A stretch of 64,000 bases of DNA from Iningainema tapete BLCC-T55 (GCF_014698965.1 NZ_JACXAE010000027.1:120248-184247); one strand, 5' to 3'. Positions 9,861-20,016 are shown, counted from the first letter of the stretch. Numbers and translations: made by a program. The notes: generated by a model from the sequence alone, not told the origin.

Positions 9861-10631
9861 CTACCATGGCAATCGGCTTCCATCCCAAGAAAAAAACTCG
9901 CCGCTATCACTCGGTTGAAGTTGTTCAATCACACTTAGCAATTGAGTCACAGTACGCTCCACAGAGAACAATTTTTCTGGTGGTACATTACCCTGAAATG
10001 GAAGGGAAAGTCTTGTATCAGTTGTACCAGGATGCAAAGTCACCACCACAGCTTTCGGACAAGTTCTACCATACTCGATCGCCACTGTGCGCATAAACAT
10101 ATTCAGTGCTGCTTTAGAAGCCCGGTAGCCATACCATCCACCCAGCTTGTTATCACCAATACTACCTACCTTAGCAGATATACTGGCAAACACACTGCTT
10201 TCTTGATGACGAAATAGCGGCAATAAGTGTTTAGCTAGCAACACCGAACCAATACTATTCACCTGAAAGTAGCGCATCAAATACTCTGAATTAATCTGTC
10301 TTAAACTCTTTTCTGGTTGCATTTCCCCTTCATGCAATACCCCCACACAGTTGACAACCAAGTGAAGCTTGTTTGTATCGGCGCGTAAAAGTTGCACACT
10401 TTCAATAATCTGTGATTCTTCAGTAATATCCATCGCTAGACAAACTAATTTGTCGGAATGTTGCTTTTGTAGGGTTATTAACTCAACAGCAGATTCTGGC
10501 TGACGGTATGTGGCATAAACTTTGGCGATTCTCTCATTTTGTAGCAAGTTGCGAACAAAACCAAGTCCAATCCCTTGGCTTGCTCCGATAATTAATGCGT
10601 TGGCGTTGTTAATCTCGTTGATGAAGGACAT
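9861..10631 (-). CDS. short-chain dehydrogenase/reductase (SDR), C-factor-like
   Basis: A classical SDR of 256 aa. The NAD(P)-binding motif is IIGASQGIGLGF near residue 14, the NAG-type motif appears as VVNCVGVLHEG, and the catalytic YxxxK as YRASK in GWYGYRASKAALNMF, preceded by a serine in ISAKVGS. The overall pattern, with LHPGTTDTRLSLPFQ and FFSWDGSRLPW at the end, resembles the CsgA/C-factor-like SDR group common in cyanobacteria. The substrate is unknown. It appears monocistronic. Confidence 0.87.
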   Translation of the reverse strand: MSFINEINNANALIIGASQGIGLGFVRNLLQNERIAKVYATYRQPESAVELITLQKQHSDKLVCLAMDITEESQIIESVQLLRADTNKLHLVVNCVGVLHEGEMQPEKSLRQINSEYLMRYFQVNSIGSVLLAKHLLPLFRHQESSVFASISAKVGSIGDNKLGGWYGYRASKAALNMFMRTVAIEYGRTCPKAVVVTLHPGTTDTRLSLPFQGNVPPEKLFSVERTVTQLLSVIEQLQPSDSGEFFSWDGSRLPW

Positions 10632-10912
10632 TTTGTTACTTACGCAGTTAAATTAAATGAACCGCCAAGACGCCAAGAGCGCCAAGAAAATTCTTTGCGT
10701 CCTTAGCGTCTTCGTGGTTTATTTATCGATACTAAGTATAAGAATACTGTATAGCAAAGCTTTGATCGTTTTTACGTAAAATACTACTCAATTTATACTT
10801 AAAACGTTTTATGTTTGTGAAAAATTCTTTAAATAAAGATGCGAGAATTTCCCGTGGCTAACGCCAAGAAAATCGCTGCATGGTGGATTGAGTAGTCTCA
10901 ATTAGTCAATCT
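10632..10912. repeat. intergenic region with a GCCAAG-type repeat
   Basis: Positions 10659-10722 hold a composite: direct GCCAAG units (ACCGCCAAGACGCCAAG) followed by a partly complementary TTTGCGTCCTTAGCGTCTTCGTGG. The two halves can pair imperfectly. A related half-element occurs at 24409-24434 (CTCTGCGTTCTCTGCGTC), suggesting a dispersed repeat. The rest of the region is AT-rich and holds no gene. Confidence 0.55.
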
Positions 10913-11242
10913 ATGGATACTCAATCGTCCCAACCACCTTTAAAAACCAAAGATCATACCCCTCCGCCTGCTTTTATCACCAGGGAAGAGGTAGGACGAT
11001 TACCCTATGTTCCTTCTCAACCACTTCCCGATTTGAAGTCTTTTCAATGGACAGGAGCTAAACAACCCAAAAATTCAGTTAACCCTAGACTGGAACAAAA
11101 ATTAATGACGCTACTTAATGGAGACACTACCATTGCTCAACGTTTGCTTCAACAGCAGCGACAACTGCATCCAGGCAATACGGATAACTGGTATTTAGAG
11201 AAAGTTGTTGACGATCTCAAGCGCGATCGGCACTGCCGCTAA
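10913..11242 (+). CDS. conserved hypothetical protein, 109 aa
   Basis: A small soluble protein with a Pro-rich, probably disordered N-terminal half (residues 1-60), then a helical segment with Gln/Leu-rich heptads (LEQKLMTLLNGDTTIAQRLLQQQRQLHPG) and a charged basic end. I do not recognise a characterised family. The layout looks like small cyanobacterial proteins of unknown function. Start ATG 10913; codon use is like its neighbours. Confidence 0.6.
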   Translation: MDTQSSQPPLKTKDHTPPPAFITREEVGRLPYVPSQPLPDLKSFQWTGAKQPKNSVNPRLEQKLMTLLNGDTTIAQRLLQQQRQLHPGNTDNWYLEKVVDDLKRDRHCR

Positions 11243-11415
11243 CCATGATGACGCTCTACATAGCTAGTTGCATCAACTGTCAGACTGCAGCCAACTTAGT
11301 ATTTATATATCATTCTAGGCTAGAGAAACTACTTATGAACAATCATATATGTTTTGGAAGTATAGGACACAAGACAGTTAACATGTAAGCAAGACACTTA
11401 ACAGGAGAAAGTAAG

Positions 11416-11652
11416 ATGGCTGAGCAAGTTGTAGATACTACTTCAGAATTAATTACTAAACTACAAACCCTACCACCTCAACAGCAACAGCAAGTGCTAG
11501 ATTTTGTCGAATTTTTAGCACAGAAGTATAATCAAGCTCCAGAAATAAAGAAAAAACGGGTAATGGGTTTGCATAAAGGTAAAATTTGGATGAGCGATGA
11601 TTTTAATGATCCTTTACCAGATGAATTATGGATGGGTAAAGGCGTACTGTGA
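11416..11652 (+). CDS. VapB-like antitoxin, DUF2281 type
   Basis: A 78-aa protein starting at ATG 11416 after a good RBS (CAGGAGA). The N-terminal segment LITKLQTLPPQQQQQVLDFVEFLAQKY is the DUF2281 signature seen in antitoxins paired with PIN toxins, and the acidic C-terminal tail (SDDFNDPLPDELW) would bind and block the toxin. It overlaps the next gene by four bases (GTGA), showing translational coupling. Confidence 0.82.
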   Translation: MAEQVVDTTSELITKLQTLPPQQQQQVLDFVEFLAQKYNQAPEIKKKRVMGLHKGKIWMSDDFNDPLPDELWMGKGVL

Positions 11653-12035
11653 AACTATTATTAGACACCCATGTACTTATTTGGTCAGCAGGAAATCCAG
11701 AAAAGCTTTCCGATAGAGTTACAAGCTTATTAAATGACACCAGTAACTCTTGGGTAATCAGCATTGCTAGCATCTGGGAAATGCAAATTAAAATTCAGAC
11801 GGGTAAATTAACTCTCGACTTGCCTTTACATGAACTAATAGAAACCCAACAGCAATCTAACGACTTACAAGTGTTACCGATTGAGTTAAGCCATATTTAT
11901 GCTTTAAAAAACTTACCCAATCATCATCGCGACCCTTTTGATAGAATTTTAATTACTCAGGCAATTGTTGAGAAGATGCCTTTAATAAGCATAGATACGA
12001 TTTTTGATAGTTATCCAGTTGAAAAAATGTGGTAG
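11649..12035 (+). CDS. PIN-domain ribonuclease toxin, VapC type
   Basis: The 128-aa toxin half of a type II toxin-antitoxin pair. The PIN acidic active site is visible: Asp in LLLDTHVLIW, Glu in SIWEMQIK, Asp in HHRDPFDRILITQA and Asp in LISIDTIFDSY. PIN toxins are Mg-dependent RNases, usually cutting tRNA or rRNA. It starts at GTG 11649 inside the antitoxin stop. Its stop is one base from the stop of the convergent mnmE gene, so any transcript reading through would be antisense to mnmE. Confidence 0.87.
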   Translation: MKLLLDTHVLIWSAGNPEKLSDRVTSLLNDTSNSWVISIASIWEMQIKIQTGKLTLDLPLHELIETQQQSNDLQVLPIELSHIYALKNLPNHHRDPFDRILITQAIVEKMPLISIDTIFDSYPVEKMW

Positions 12036-12036
12036 T

Positions 12037-13425
12037 TTATTTTCCTATACAAAATCTACTAAATATTCTATCAAGAACTGATTCTGTTACTTCCTCACCC
12101 GTAATTTCTCCTAGAGCATGAACTGCACCTCGCAAGTCAATTGTCCAAAAGTCGAGGGGTAGTTGCTCTTGGATGGTTGCTTGTACTTGTTGTAGGCAGG
12201 TTTTTGCTTTTGTTAGTGCTGCTGCTTGTCGTTGGTTGATGGCTAAGTCTAAATCGGCTGCTTGTATTTTGCCTGAAAGCACTTTCTCTAAAATTGCTGC
12301 TTCTAATTCTTCGATGCCAATGTTTTGGGCTGCGGCTGTTTTGACTATTTGGTTAATTGTGTTGGGGTATTTTAAAGACGCGATGAATCGCGTCTGTACT
12401 AGGTCGATTTTGTTAATTACTAATATTAAAGGGCGGTGTTGTACTTGAGAGTAAATTTCTTGGTCTGCTTGAGTCCATCCTGCTTCTGCGTCGATGGTGA
12501 GTAGGACTAAATCGGCAGCACTGGCGGCACGGCGCGATCGCTCGACGCCGATTTTTTCTACAGAGTCAAGTGTTTCCCGAATGCCTGCTGTATCTAGTAC
12601 TTGTACGGGTATGCCGCCAACTACTAGTTGCGATTCTACTACGTCGCGGGTTGTGCCGGGTAGGTCTGTGACGATCGCGCGATCGCTCTTGCTCCATGCG
12701 TTCAATAAGCTTGATTTGCCTACATTCGGGCGTCCAACTATTGCTACTTTCAACCCTGTGCGCAATAGTTCGCCTTTGTCTGCTGTTGCTAAAATTTGAG
12801 TTATTTGTGTAGCAATTTTATCTATTTCTGATATTATATAGTTATCATCCAGCGGGGGTAGGTCTTCCTCAAAGTCTATCCGAGCTTCAATTTCTGCTAA
12901 TATATCTAAGCAGTGGTCGCGTAACTGCCGGATGGGATGTGCTAGTTTTCCTTGTAATCCTGCTAGTGCAGCTTGGGCAGCTTGGGGAGATTTAGCTCCG
13001 ACTAAATCAGCTATGCTTTCTGCTTGAGTTAAATCAAGTCTTCCGTTTAAAAAGGCGCGGAGGGTGAATTCTCCAGGTTGTGCTAAGGAAGCCCCATTTT
13101 CTAAACACAGTTGCAATACTTGTTGCACTGCGATAATTCCCCCGTGACAATGAAACTCGACAACATCTTCGCGAGTGTAGGAACGGGGTGCAATCATGAT
13201 CAGCATTAGTGCTTCATCAATTAGTTGTTGTGTCTGGGGATGGCGAATGTAGCCGTAGAGAATGCGGTGAGTTTCCCAAACTTGACGCCCAGCCGGATGA
13301 AAGATTGTTTGCGCAATGTGCATTGCTCGATCGCCAGATACACGCACAATGCCAACGCTACCCTGTTGGGGGACAATAGCAGTGGCGATTGCAGCGATCG
13401 TTCCAGTTGTGGCAATTTCTGACAT
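12037..13425 (-). CDS. mnmE: tRNA uridine-5-carboxymethylaminomethyl GTPase MnmE
   Basis: MnmE (TrmE) works with MnmG to modify U34 in the wobble position of several tRNAs. It has 462 aa, the normal length. It carries the N-terminal folate-binding domain, a central G domain inserted in a helical domain (G1 [33 protein letters not shown]) and the C-terminal FCIGK motif with the conserved Cys. ATG 13425 is the start. An oddity is that codons after NKIDLV overlap an 8-bp-arm palindrome (12378-12397) like those found in intergenic repeats of this genome. Confidence 0.96.
   Translation of the reverse strand: MSEIATTGTIAAIATAIVPQQGSVGIVRVSGDRAMHIAQTIFHPAGRQVWETHRILYGYIRHPQTQQLIDEALMLIMIAPRSYTREDVVEFHCHGGIIAVQQVLQLCLENGASLAQPGEFTLRAFLNGRLDLTQAESIADLVGAKSPQAAQAALAGLQGKLAHPIRQLRDHCLDILAEIEARIDFEEDLPPLDDNYIISEIDKIATQITQILATADKGELLRTGLKVAIVGRPNVGKSSLLNAWSKSDRAIVTDLPGTTRDVVESQLVVGGIPVQVLDTAGIRETLDSVEKIGVERSRRAASAADLVLLTIDAEAGWTQADQEIYSQVQHRPLILVINKIDLVQTRFIASLKYPNTINQIVKTAAAQNIGIEELEAAILEKVLSGKIQAADLDLAINQRQAAALTKAKTCLQQVQATIQEQLPLDFWTIDLRGAVHALGEITGEEVTESVLDRIFSRFCIGK
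12378..12397. repeat. palindrome inside mnmE
   Basis: AGACGCGATGAATCGCGTCT lies within mnmE codons for QTRFIAS in the G domain. The arms AGACGCGAT and ATCGCGTCT are almost fully complementary. A near-identical AGACGC...GCGTCT unit is intergenic at 105-126. Confidence 0.65.
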
Positions 13426-13496
13426 GGGCTACTAATAAAGTGTATTTATTTTCGATTTTAGATGGAAAATCAAATAGACATAGCAGTGAAAATAAA

Positions 13497-13525
13497 TGTA
13501 GAGACCGTACTGTACGGTCTCTACA
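13497..13525. repeat. perfect 14-bp-arm palindrome between mnmE and the DUF4912 gene
   Basis: Arms 13497-13510 (TGTAGAGACCGTAC) and 13512-13525 are exact reverse complements around one T. The ends match the dispersed GTAGAGAC family but the core is CGTACTGTACG instead of GTTCCGCCGGAAC. It could fold in the transcript downstream of the DUF4912 gene and terminate it. Confidence 0.75.
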
Positions 13526-13564
13526 ACGAAGTTTATTTATCAATCTAAAATCTTCAACCCAAAA

Positions 13565-14815
13565 TTACGAGAGCCATTCTAAAACAGCTTCATCTTTGGT
13601 GTTGGTATTGCGAGATGGAGTTTCACGGTTAAATTTCATGTGAATTGAACGTGTTTGTTCACCATCAGCGGCAACAGCCATAATTGGGTAGTCAATTAAG
13701 CCATCTTGGAAGGACATCTGGAAGCGGAATGTACCATCTGGATTGAGCTTGATTGGACGACCGCCAATTGTTACAGTAGCATCTGGTTCGGTAGCGCCGT
13801 AAACAATCAATTCAGCGTCAGCGATTAACCAGAATTTGCGTGGGCGCATTGGTACGTCACCAGAGAACCCAGCACCAGACATACCTACACCGGACATTGT
13901 TAAACCGGATGTAGTTGGCACTGCCCACATACCTACGCCAGAGGGGAAGATGTAGGAACTAATTGCTTGTTCTGGAGCCATAGAACCAGGAACGTGTTGC
14001 ATGGAACCAAATAGAGAACCAGCAACTCGCGCTGCTTCAGCAGATTCAGCCATACCAAAGATTTGATCGTAGATGGCGTTGCCGTTACCGTTGGTGTAGC
14101 CTGCTGTTGCTGCTGCTTTCTTCGCAGGAGGAACGAGTTCGTACAGGGTTTTGCCGCGTAAGTCTTCTTCAAAGTTGACGGTGATGAAAACATCTTCAAT
14201 CCAGTCGGAAGGATATACGGGCGGAATGTGTACTCGCGCAGAACGAGCTAGGACTAACCAGCGTCCATCAGCACAGCGGTAGCCAATGTCAATTACGTAG
14301 TCGCGATCGCTCACTGGCACAGGTAGATACCATTCTCTTGCCATTTCATCGCTAGGATATTCCTGGATGCTGTGGGGGCTTTGGAAATCTATATTGATGT
14401 CTGTAACATCATAAATCCGTAGTGCTAGCTGTTGTCCACCTTGACGACGCAGTTCTTCTTTGTGTTCGTTGGGGACATCCCAGTATGTGTAAGCCCATTG
14501 TGGATCGCGAGGCAACAATACTATCCGGCTTTCACCATATCCACCTGGTAAATCGGCAAGTCCTTCATCTACATCAGCGAGGGTGCCACCAATACGATCT
14601 TCCTGTCCTAACTCAAACTTTGCTGCTTCCACGGTTTCCTGTGCCTCCATTGAACGAGATTGGCTGAGAGAAACTTTACTGTGCTGAACTTCTTGAATCG
14701 CTGCCAGCAGTTGCGATTTCCGCATTCGGCTATAACGAGAGATGCTACATTCGCTCGCTACCCTGCGTAGTTGGCGCAATGTCATCTCTTCTAAAGGTGG
14801 GCGTTCTTTTGCCAT
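13565..14815 (-). CDS. DUF4912 protein with N-terminal Rho-N/SAP-like motif
   Basis: A 416-aa protein. Residues about 10-45 (MTLRQLRRVASECSISRYSR...KSQLLAAI) form a Rho_N or SAP-like helical motif that usually binds nucleic acid. The middle part, with RIVLLPRDPQWAYTYWDVP and LRIYDVTDI, is the DUF4912 domain. The C-terminal part is Gly/Met-rich then beta-rich (FWLIADAELIVYGATEPDATVTIGG), resembling an Ig-like carbohydrate-binding fold. The molecular function is unknown; cyanobacterial relatives are annotated only by DUF4912. It is a single gene with an AT-rich leader upstream. Confidence 0.8.
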   Translation of the reverse strand: MAKERPPLEEMTLRQLRRVASECSISRYSRMRKSQLLAAIQEVQHSKVSLSQSRSMEAQETVEAAKFELGQEDRIGGTLADVDEGLADLPGGYGESRIVLLPRDPQWAYTYWDVPNEHKEELRRQGGQQLALRIYDVTDINIDFQSPHSIQEYPSDEMAREWYLPVPVSDRDYVIDIGYRCADGRWLVLARSARVHIPPVYPSDWIEDVFITVNFEEDLRGKTLYELVPPAKKAAATAGYTNGNGNAIYDQIFGMAESAEAARVAGSLFGSMQHVPGSMAPEQAISSYIFPSGVGMWAVPTTSGLTMSGVGMSGAGFSGDVPMRPRKFWLIADAELIVYGATEPDATVTIGGRPIKLNPDGTFRFQMSFQDGLIDYPIMAVAADGEQTRSIHMKFNRETPSRNTNTKDEAVLEWLS

Positions 14816-15306
14816 AAAATTGGCCTCCAGTAGTTTGAAAGGTTAATGATTATCTTCTGGTAGTTGTGGTTAATGAAATTTCATCAACCCCAGATGATTT
14901 TTTTATTCCCGACTCCTGGTTTTGCCGAGGTTTAAATTTTTTGTTTAAATTGCGGGTTACTCCCTTTCAATTCCCTCATCGGGATCGGAGGAGCCTTTGT
15001 TACTAAATATTAACAACCACCCCCCCACAGGGATCAAGGGGGTCACAGGAGCTTTTTCCCCCTCTCTACGAATTTATCAGTTTTTCGGGGATCGTTTTGT
15101 CATTAAATCTTAACATTTACCTTCCTGATGGGCTGAAACAGGGGTTTTTCGTCGGCATAATGTCATGGTTTTATGATATTACCTGGCTTACTATTTTTCA
15201 TGCTCATATGAACCCCCCCAACCCCCCTTAAAAAAGGGGGCATCAAACCCCCCTTGATAAGGGGGGCAAGGGGGGTTTATACGTAGTGATGACGCGTACT
15301 CCCCTA
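14816..15306. other. intergenic region with G/C-run hairpins
   Basis: No gene is supported in 490 bases. From 15211 to 15280 there are alternating runs of C and G (ACCCCCC facing GGGGGGT) able to form two nested hairpins, a pattern seen as dispersed repeats in many cyanobacteria. It lies just downstream of the stop codon of zipN and could terminate that minus-strand transcript. Confidence 0.6.
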
Positions 15307-17571
15307 CTATTGTCCTGGAGGAGTTTGATTGACTTCGTTGAGAACTGACATACTTTGAATGCGCCACCCACCATTTGCGCGAGTTAATTCGTAACGAACT
15401 TTTACGGTGTAAGGCTTTTGCTGACTTACTTGACCATTTTTATAAAATTCAGCTACTTCTCTGACGGTAGCTTCTATAGCACCGCGATTGGGTTCAAGCT
15501 CACTTGTTTCCACAGATTCTAATTTCAGTAAGCTGTGTTCGTATCGACGGTAGCGATTTTCTGCTTTATCAGCTTGGGCGATTTGTCGCCATTGAGTAAG
15601 AGCCGGATCAGTTAAAATCTGTGCCAAACTATCAATATCATGGTTTCGTCCTAAAGCCGCAGCTTTAAGAACCAGCCAACTTTGAACAATTTCTTCTGCT
15701 GTCGTCTCGGTTATTGGAGCGGCTGATATTTGCAGTTTACTGTTACTATCAGGAATCTGTATTGGCGGTTCATTCAGTTGTATAGCTAATCCGTCGCCTA
15801 GACGGGATGATGTAGAGAAGAACAAGTTTTTTACCAATCCAACAGTTGTTGTAATCGAAAGCCATAAAACCAATACACCTGCTGTAGAGGCAATAACTAT
15901 CCATCCTAGCTTTTTGTATGCTTGTGGATTGCGGACAAAACCAATGCGCTTTTCATCAACATAAGTACGTTTACGCCTTCTACGCGGTGGTACACTTTGT
16001 TTTGTGCCAACGCTATTTGAGTTATGGTTGGTTACTCTACCATTGGTAACTACAGGACTTTCTACTTTTGAACTATTTGCTTGTCTTGAGTTTGATGTAG
16101 CGTATTTTGGTGATGAGGTATGGGAATATTCTGGTCTTGTCCGGGTTGGTGTTTCTGGTATATTTGAGTTACCACTACTATTTAATGGTCGGGAAACAGT
16201 GGTTCCACTGCTGCGACGCTGAGAATAATTTGTTTGTGTATGGGTAGAAGATTGGTGATTGATTTGAATAGATTCGTTGGTGGCAACTGCTTCTGTCGGT
16301 AAAGCATCTAAATAAGCTTGTACTTGTGAGTCAGCAAAATATTCTCTTAAGGAAGCTTTAGTTTGGACTAAATCTCGAAAGTGTGGAAACACTTCGTTTT
16401 GCAACCAACTTTCTGCGTAGAGGCACAAACCTGGGAGTAAGTCTGGAGAATCCTGAGAATTTTCCCGAATAAAAGCGAGCGCTTCGTATTCTTGGCTGAG
16501 TTCTAAAACACGGCTAGCTTCTTCGGTTTGCCCCAACAACAAGGCACACAACGACTGTTCTAAGTGTACATCTTGACGTTTACCCAATCGGATCAGCATT
16601 TGCTTGGCTGTACGAATCAAAGCTGGTTGACTTTGAGTAAATCCTCGTGCGATCGCCGCATATACTGCTAGATATGTGGCAACAGCAGAAGGGCGCTTGC
16701 TTTCTGCTTCAAATAATTTGTGTTGTTCTGCTACTGTTAAGTAGTTGCGCAGTTGCTGGATAAATCGCAAGAAGTCGTCTATTGTAAGACCTGTTTGGTC
16801 ATTTCCCGTGCCATCAATCCCACCGCGTTCTTCCAGAATTTCTTGTAGTAATTGCAACCCTTGCGCTCTTTCTTTTGTGTTTTCTTCTGGTAGCGCTAGT
16901 AGTTCTAAAATTCTATATGGTCGCAATCTATACAGATCTGAAAGAATTTCTGCTCTGACATTAGGGAATAAACCTTCGCGTGCGAGCAATTCTTCGCCCG
17001 TTTCTAGGGAAATTGCTGCGTTTTCATAGTTACCTTGCTGCCATTGTTCGCGCCCTAATTCTAAACAAGCAAGGGCAACGGTGAGAAAAATATCTGTTGC
17101 CGTTGCCGTAGTATAATTAGATTCAACGTTTACTTGTCTATTGTGCTTGAGGACAGTACCGTTTTTATTCACTAAGTACGGACGACCAAGTCTAAGTACT
17201 AGTTCGTATTCTCCTAGCTCTTGTAGAAGTAGTAAAGCACCAATTAATTCTTCATGTGAGATCTCGATGGTGAGAATTTGTGCATCAATATCGGCTTCTA
17301 TTCGATTTTCTACTGCCACTGTAGCGTCAACGCCATCAGTGCCTCCGTAAGCATGGGCAAGATAAAGTTGATCGTAGGCTTTGCGTTCTTTTGGATTTGA
17401 TAAAACCACGTAAGCCTCTTCTATAAGTTTTTTTCGGGATGTAATTGCTGCTTCTGAGTACTCGCGTCGCGGTAGTTGGACGACGCGATCGCTGTACGCC
17501 TGCTGCAACTGCTCATCACTTGCTGCTAACGGTAGTCCTAAAATTCTGTAGTAATCTAGCGGAATTCGCAC
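15307..17571 (-). CDS. zipN: cell division protein ZipN/Ftn2 (ARC6 ancestor)
   Basis: The cyanobacterial counterpart of plastid ARC6: a membrane protein that tethers FtsZ and recruits divisome proteins at midcell. It has 754 aa from a GTG start at 17571. Residues 5-70 form a divergent DnaJ-like domain (DYYRILGLP...AYVVLSNPKERKAYDQLYL) lacking the classical HPD. A long helical region follows, then a disordered Ser/Thr/Asn-rich linker and a basic PPRRRRKR stretch. One transmembrane helix (WIVIASTAGVLVLWLSI) comes next, and a C-terminal periplasmic DUF4101/IMS domain ends with YELTRANGGWRIQSMSVL. The order and length match the family. Confidence 0.92.
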   Translation of the reverse strand: MRIPLDYYRILGLPLAASDEQLQQAYSDRVVQLPRREYSEAAITSRKKLIEEAYVVLSNPKERKAYDQLYLAHAYGGTDGVDATVAVENRIEADIDAQILTIEISHEELIGALLLLQELGEYELVLRLGRPYLVNKNGTVLKHNRQVNVESNYTTATATDIFLTVALACLELGREQWQQGNYENAAISLETGEELLAREGLFPNVRAEILSDLYRLRPYRILELLALPEENTKERAQGLQLLQEILEERGGIDGTGNDQTGLTIDDFLRFIQQLRNYLTVAEQHKLFEAESKRPSAVATYLAVYAAIARGFTQSQPALIRTAKQMLIRLGKRQDVHLEQSLCALLLGQTEEASRVLELSQEYEALAFIRENSQDSPDLLPGLCLYAESWLQNEVFPHFRDLVQTKASLREYFADSQVQAYLDALPTEAVATNESIQINHQSSTHTQTNYSQRRSSGTTVSRPLNSSGNSNIPETPTRTRPEYSHTSSPKYATSNSRQANSSKVESPVVTNGRVTNHNSNSVGTKQSVPPRRRRKRTYVDEKRIGFVRNPQAYKKLGWIVIASTAGVLVLWLSITTTVGLVKNLFFSTSSRLGDGLAIQLNEPPIQIPDSNSKLQISAAPITETTAEEIVQSWLVLKAAALGRNHDIDSLAQILTDPALTQWRQIAQADKAENRYRRYEHSLLKLESVETSELEPNRGAIEATVREVAEFYKNGQVSQQKPYTVKVRYELTRANGGWRIQSMSVLNEVNQTPPGQ

Positions 17572-17919
17572 GGCTCACTTCCCCTGCAGCGCGATCAACA
17601 TATATTATTCTTCTAATAATGTGTTTTAGGTTTGTAAAACCGTGCCATTATAATACCCTATTGACTTCGCACTACATGTATGTAATGCAACAACTTTATT
17701 TGTATCTTTTCAGAGAGATACAAGTTGGATATTACTATTTTATAGCGACACGGATGATATCACAATAATTAGTTCATTACAATACCCTAAAGAGGGATAT
17801 AGATTTGGATCTCCATTTTTTGTAATTGTTAATCAATATGCAGAATCTTGCTATCGTGATTAGTAGTCTAAGGAATGGAAGAGTAAATTTAAATTTTACT
17901 ACCCCGTACAGAAAAAATA
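17572..17919. other. divergent promoter region of zipN and pdhA
   Basis: 348 AT-rich bases between two divergent genes. A plus-strand frame covering 17445-17768 is mostly antisense to zipN and is not believable. No hairpin or recognisable operator was found. Confidence 0.45.
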
Positions 17920-18954
17920 ATGGTTCAAGAACGTACTTTACCAGTATTTGATGCAGCTAGCACGCAAATTACTAAAGAAAAAGGCTTAATCTTATACAAA
18001 GACATGACGCTGGGACGCTTGTTTGAAGATAAGTGTGCCGAAATGTATTACAGAGGCAAGATGTTTGGTTTTGTCCATTTATATAATGGTCAAGAAGCTG
18101 TATCTACTGGTGTAATCAAAGCGATGCGACCAGGTGAAGATTACGTTTGTAGTACTTACCGAGATCACGTTCATGCTTTGAGTGCAGGAGTACCAGCGCA
18201 AGAAGTGATCGCAGAACTGTATGGTAAAGCCACAGGCTGCAGTAAAGGACGTGGTGGTTCAATGCATTTGTTCTCTGCCGAACATCGTTTGTTAGGTGGA
18301 TACGCTTTTGTGGCAGAAGGTATACCTGTAGCGGCTGGAGCAGCTTTTCAAACTAAATACCGTCGCGAAGTATTAAAAGATGAAACAGCAGATCAAGTAA
18401 CAGCTTGCTTTTTTGGTGATGGAGCCTGCAACAACGGGCAATTTTTTGAGACGTTGAATATGGCGGCTCTGTGGAAATTACCGATTATTTTTGTCGTAGA
18501 AAATAATAAATGGGCAATTGGTATGGCTCATGACAGGGCGACTTCCCAACCAGAAATTTACAAAAAAGCCAGTGTATTCAACATGGTGGGTGTGGAAGTA
18601 GATGGTATGGATGTACTAGCAGTACACCAAGTAGCACAAGAAGCAGTAGCCCGCGCTCGTGCTGGTGTTGGACCAACATTAATTGAAGCACTTACCTACC
18701 GTTTCCGGGGTCATTCCTTAGCAGACCCAGATGAACTAAGAACTAAAAGTGAGAAAGAATTTTGGTTTGCTCGCGATCCAATTAAGAAGTTAGCAAATTA
18801 TTTAGTTGAGCAAAATCTGGCAGAGCCGGAAGAACTCAAAGCTATTGATCGTGAGATCCAGCAAATGCTTGAAGAAGCAGTGAAATTTGCCGAAAGTAGC
18901 CCAGAACCAGATCCAAGCGAGTTATATCGTTTTGTATTTGCTGAAGATCAATAG
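17920..18954 (+). CDS. pdhA: pyruvate dehydrogenase E1 component subunit alpha
   Basis: The thiamine-diphosphate-dependent alpha subunit that decarboxylates pyruvate in the pyruvate dehydrogenase complex to feed acetyl-CoA synthesis. It has 344 aa, the expected size for cyanobacterial and plastid E1 alpha. The ThDP/Mg motif [20 protein letters not shown]...VVENN is clear, as are RGGSMHLF and the phosphorylation-loop region [15 protein letters not shown]. The beta subunit is not adjacent, as is usual in cyanobacteria. Start ATG 17920. Confidence 0.96.
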   Translation: MVQERTLPVFDAASTQITKEKGLILYKDMTLGRLFEDKCAEMYYRGKMFGFVHLYNGQEAVSTGVIKAMRPGEDYVCSTYRDHVHALSAGVPAQEVIAELYGKATGCSKGRGGSMHLFSAEHRLLGGYAFVAEGIPVAAGAAFQTKYRREVLKDETADQVTACFFGDGACNNGQFFETLNMAALWKLPIIFVVENNKWAIGMAHDRATSQPEIYKKASVFNMVGVEVDGMDVLAVHQVAQEAVARARAGVGPTLIEALTYRFRGHSLADPDELRTKSEKEFWFARDPIKKLANYLVEQNLAEPEELKAIDREIQQMLEEAVKFAESSPEPDPSELYRFVFAEDQ

Positions 18955-19037
18955 GAATTTGCACACTTTTTGTTTCCGACTCATGGGAATATGATGTGGG
19001 TGGACTGCTGCCGCGTATTCGTGTGACAGACGTTCTG

Positions 19038-19098
19038 GTAGAGACGTTCCGCCGGAACGTCTCTACGAATACATATGTTCTAGCGGAACGTCTCTACA
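19038..19098. repeat. dispersed mini-palindrome plus a partial second copy
   Basis: 19038-19066 is a complete GTAGAGACGTTCC-GCC-GGAACGTCTCTAC palindrome. A half copy (GCGGAACGTCTCTAC) follows at 19083-19097, and a degenerate half precedes it at 19027-19037. The cluster lies between pdhA and the epimerase gene and suggests local duplication of the element. Confidence 0.8.
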
Positions 19099-19120
19099 AA
19101 TCCCATATCCGATCAAAACC

Positions 19121-19954
19121 ATGAGTAAACACATCCAAACCAATCAGTCGCAGCTAGAGATTTTACCAGAAAGAGGTGGTATTATCGTTAGCTGGCTTGT
19201 AAAAGGACAAGAAATTTTTTATTTAGACAAAGAACGCCTTAAAGATCCTCAGTTAAGTGTTAGAGGAGGAGTGCCAATTTTGTTTCCCATCTGTGGCAAC
19301 TTACCCAATGACACTTACACTCTCAATGGTCAAGAGTATAAGCTTAAACAACATGGCTTTGCCAGAGACTTACCTTGGTTCGTGAAAGAAGATAACGTTA
19401 CACCAGAAAAAGCAAGTGTAACTCTTGTCCTGAATAGTAACGAGCAAACAAGGGCTGTTTATCCTTTTGACTTTACAGTAACTTATACTTACCTCATCCA
19501 AGGTAATTCTTTAGAAATTCAGCAGCAGTATACAAATAACTCTTCTGCCCCGATGCCTTGTTCTTTTGGGTTCCATCCTTACTTTGCAGCGCAGGATAAA
19601 AGTAAGCTGGAGTTTCAAATTCCTTCTGGGCAGTATCAAGCCAAGAACTCACAGACAGTTGAATCCTTTGATGGCAATTTCGATTTTAGTGTTGATGAAA
19701 TTGACGTAGCCTTTAACCAACTAAGCGGTACATCTACTAGTGTGGTGGATAATCACAGAAAGTTAAAGTTGACCATTGATTATGATCGCCTCTTCTCTAC
19801 CCTCGTCTTTTGGACAGTCAAAGGCAAAGATTTCTACTGTCTGGAACCTTGGAGCGCTCCTCGTAACGCTATGAATACCAAAGAAAATTTATCTGTGGTG
19901 CAACCAGGAGAGGATTTGAAGGCAAATGTTCGTCTAAGCGCAAATTTTTTCTAA
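19121..19954 (+). CDS. aldose 1-epimerase family protein
   Basis: A 277-aa galactose-mutarotase-like protein that probably interconverts alpha and beta anomers of a sugar or sugar phosphate. Family marks are RGGVPILFPICGNLPND, KQHGFARDLPW, FGFHPYFAA (catalytic His) and FYCLEPWSAPRNA (catalytic Glu region). The motifs are closer to the hexose-6-phosphate mutarotase (YeaD/Ymr099c) subgroup than to GalM, but the substrate cannot be fixed. It starts at ATG 19121, only 23 bases after the repeat cluster. Confidence 0.87.
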   Translation: MSKHIQTNQSQLEILPERGGIIVSWLVKGQEIFYLDKERLKDPQLSVRGGVPILFPICGNLPNDTYTLNGQEYKLKQHGFARDLPWFVKEDNVTPEKASVTLVLNSNEQTRAVYPFDFTVTYTYLIQGNSLEIQQQYTNNSSAPMPCSFGFHPYFAAQDKSKLEFQIPSGQYQAKNSQTVESFDGNFDFSVDEIDVAFNQLSGTSTSVVDNHRKLKLTIDYDRLFSTLVFWTVKGKDFYCLEPWSAPRNAMNTKENLSVVQPGEDLKANVRLSANFF

Positions 19955-20016
19955 AACCCCTTTACAAAACTGGGAAGTTTTATGCTATAGTAGATGAGTT
20001 GCAGTTTGCAGCAAAA

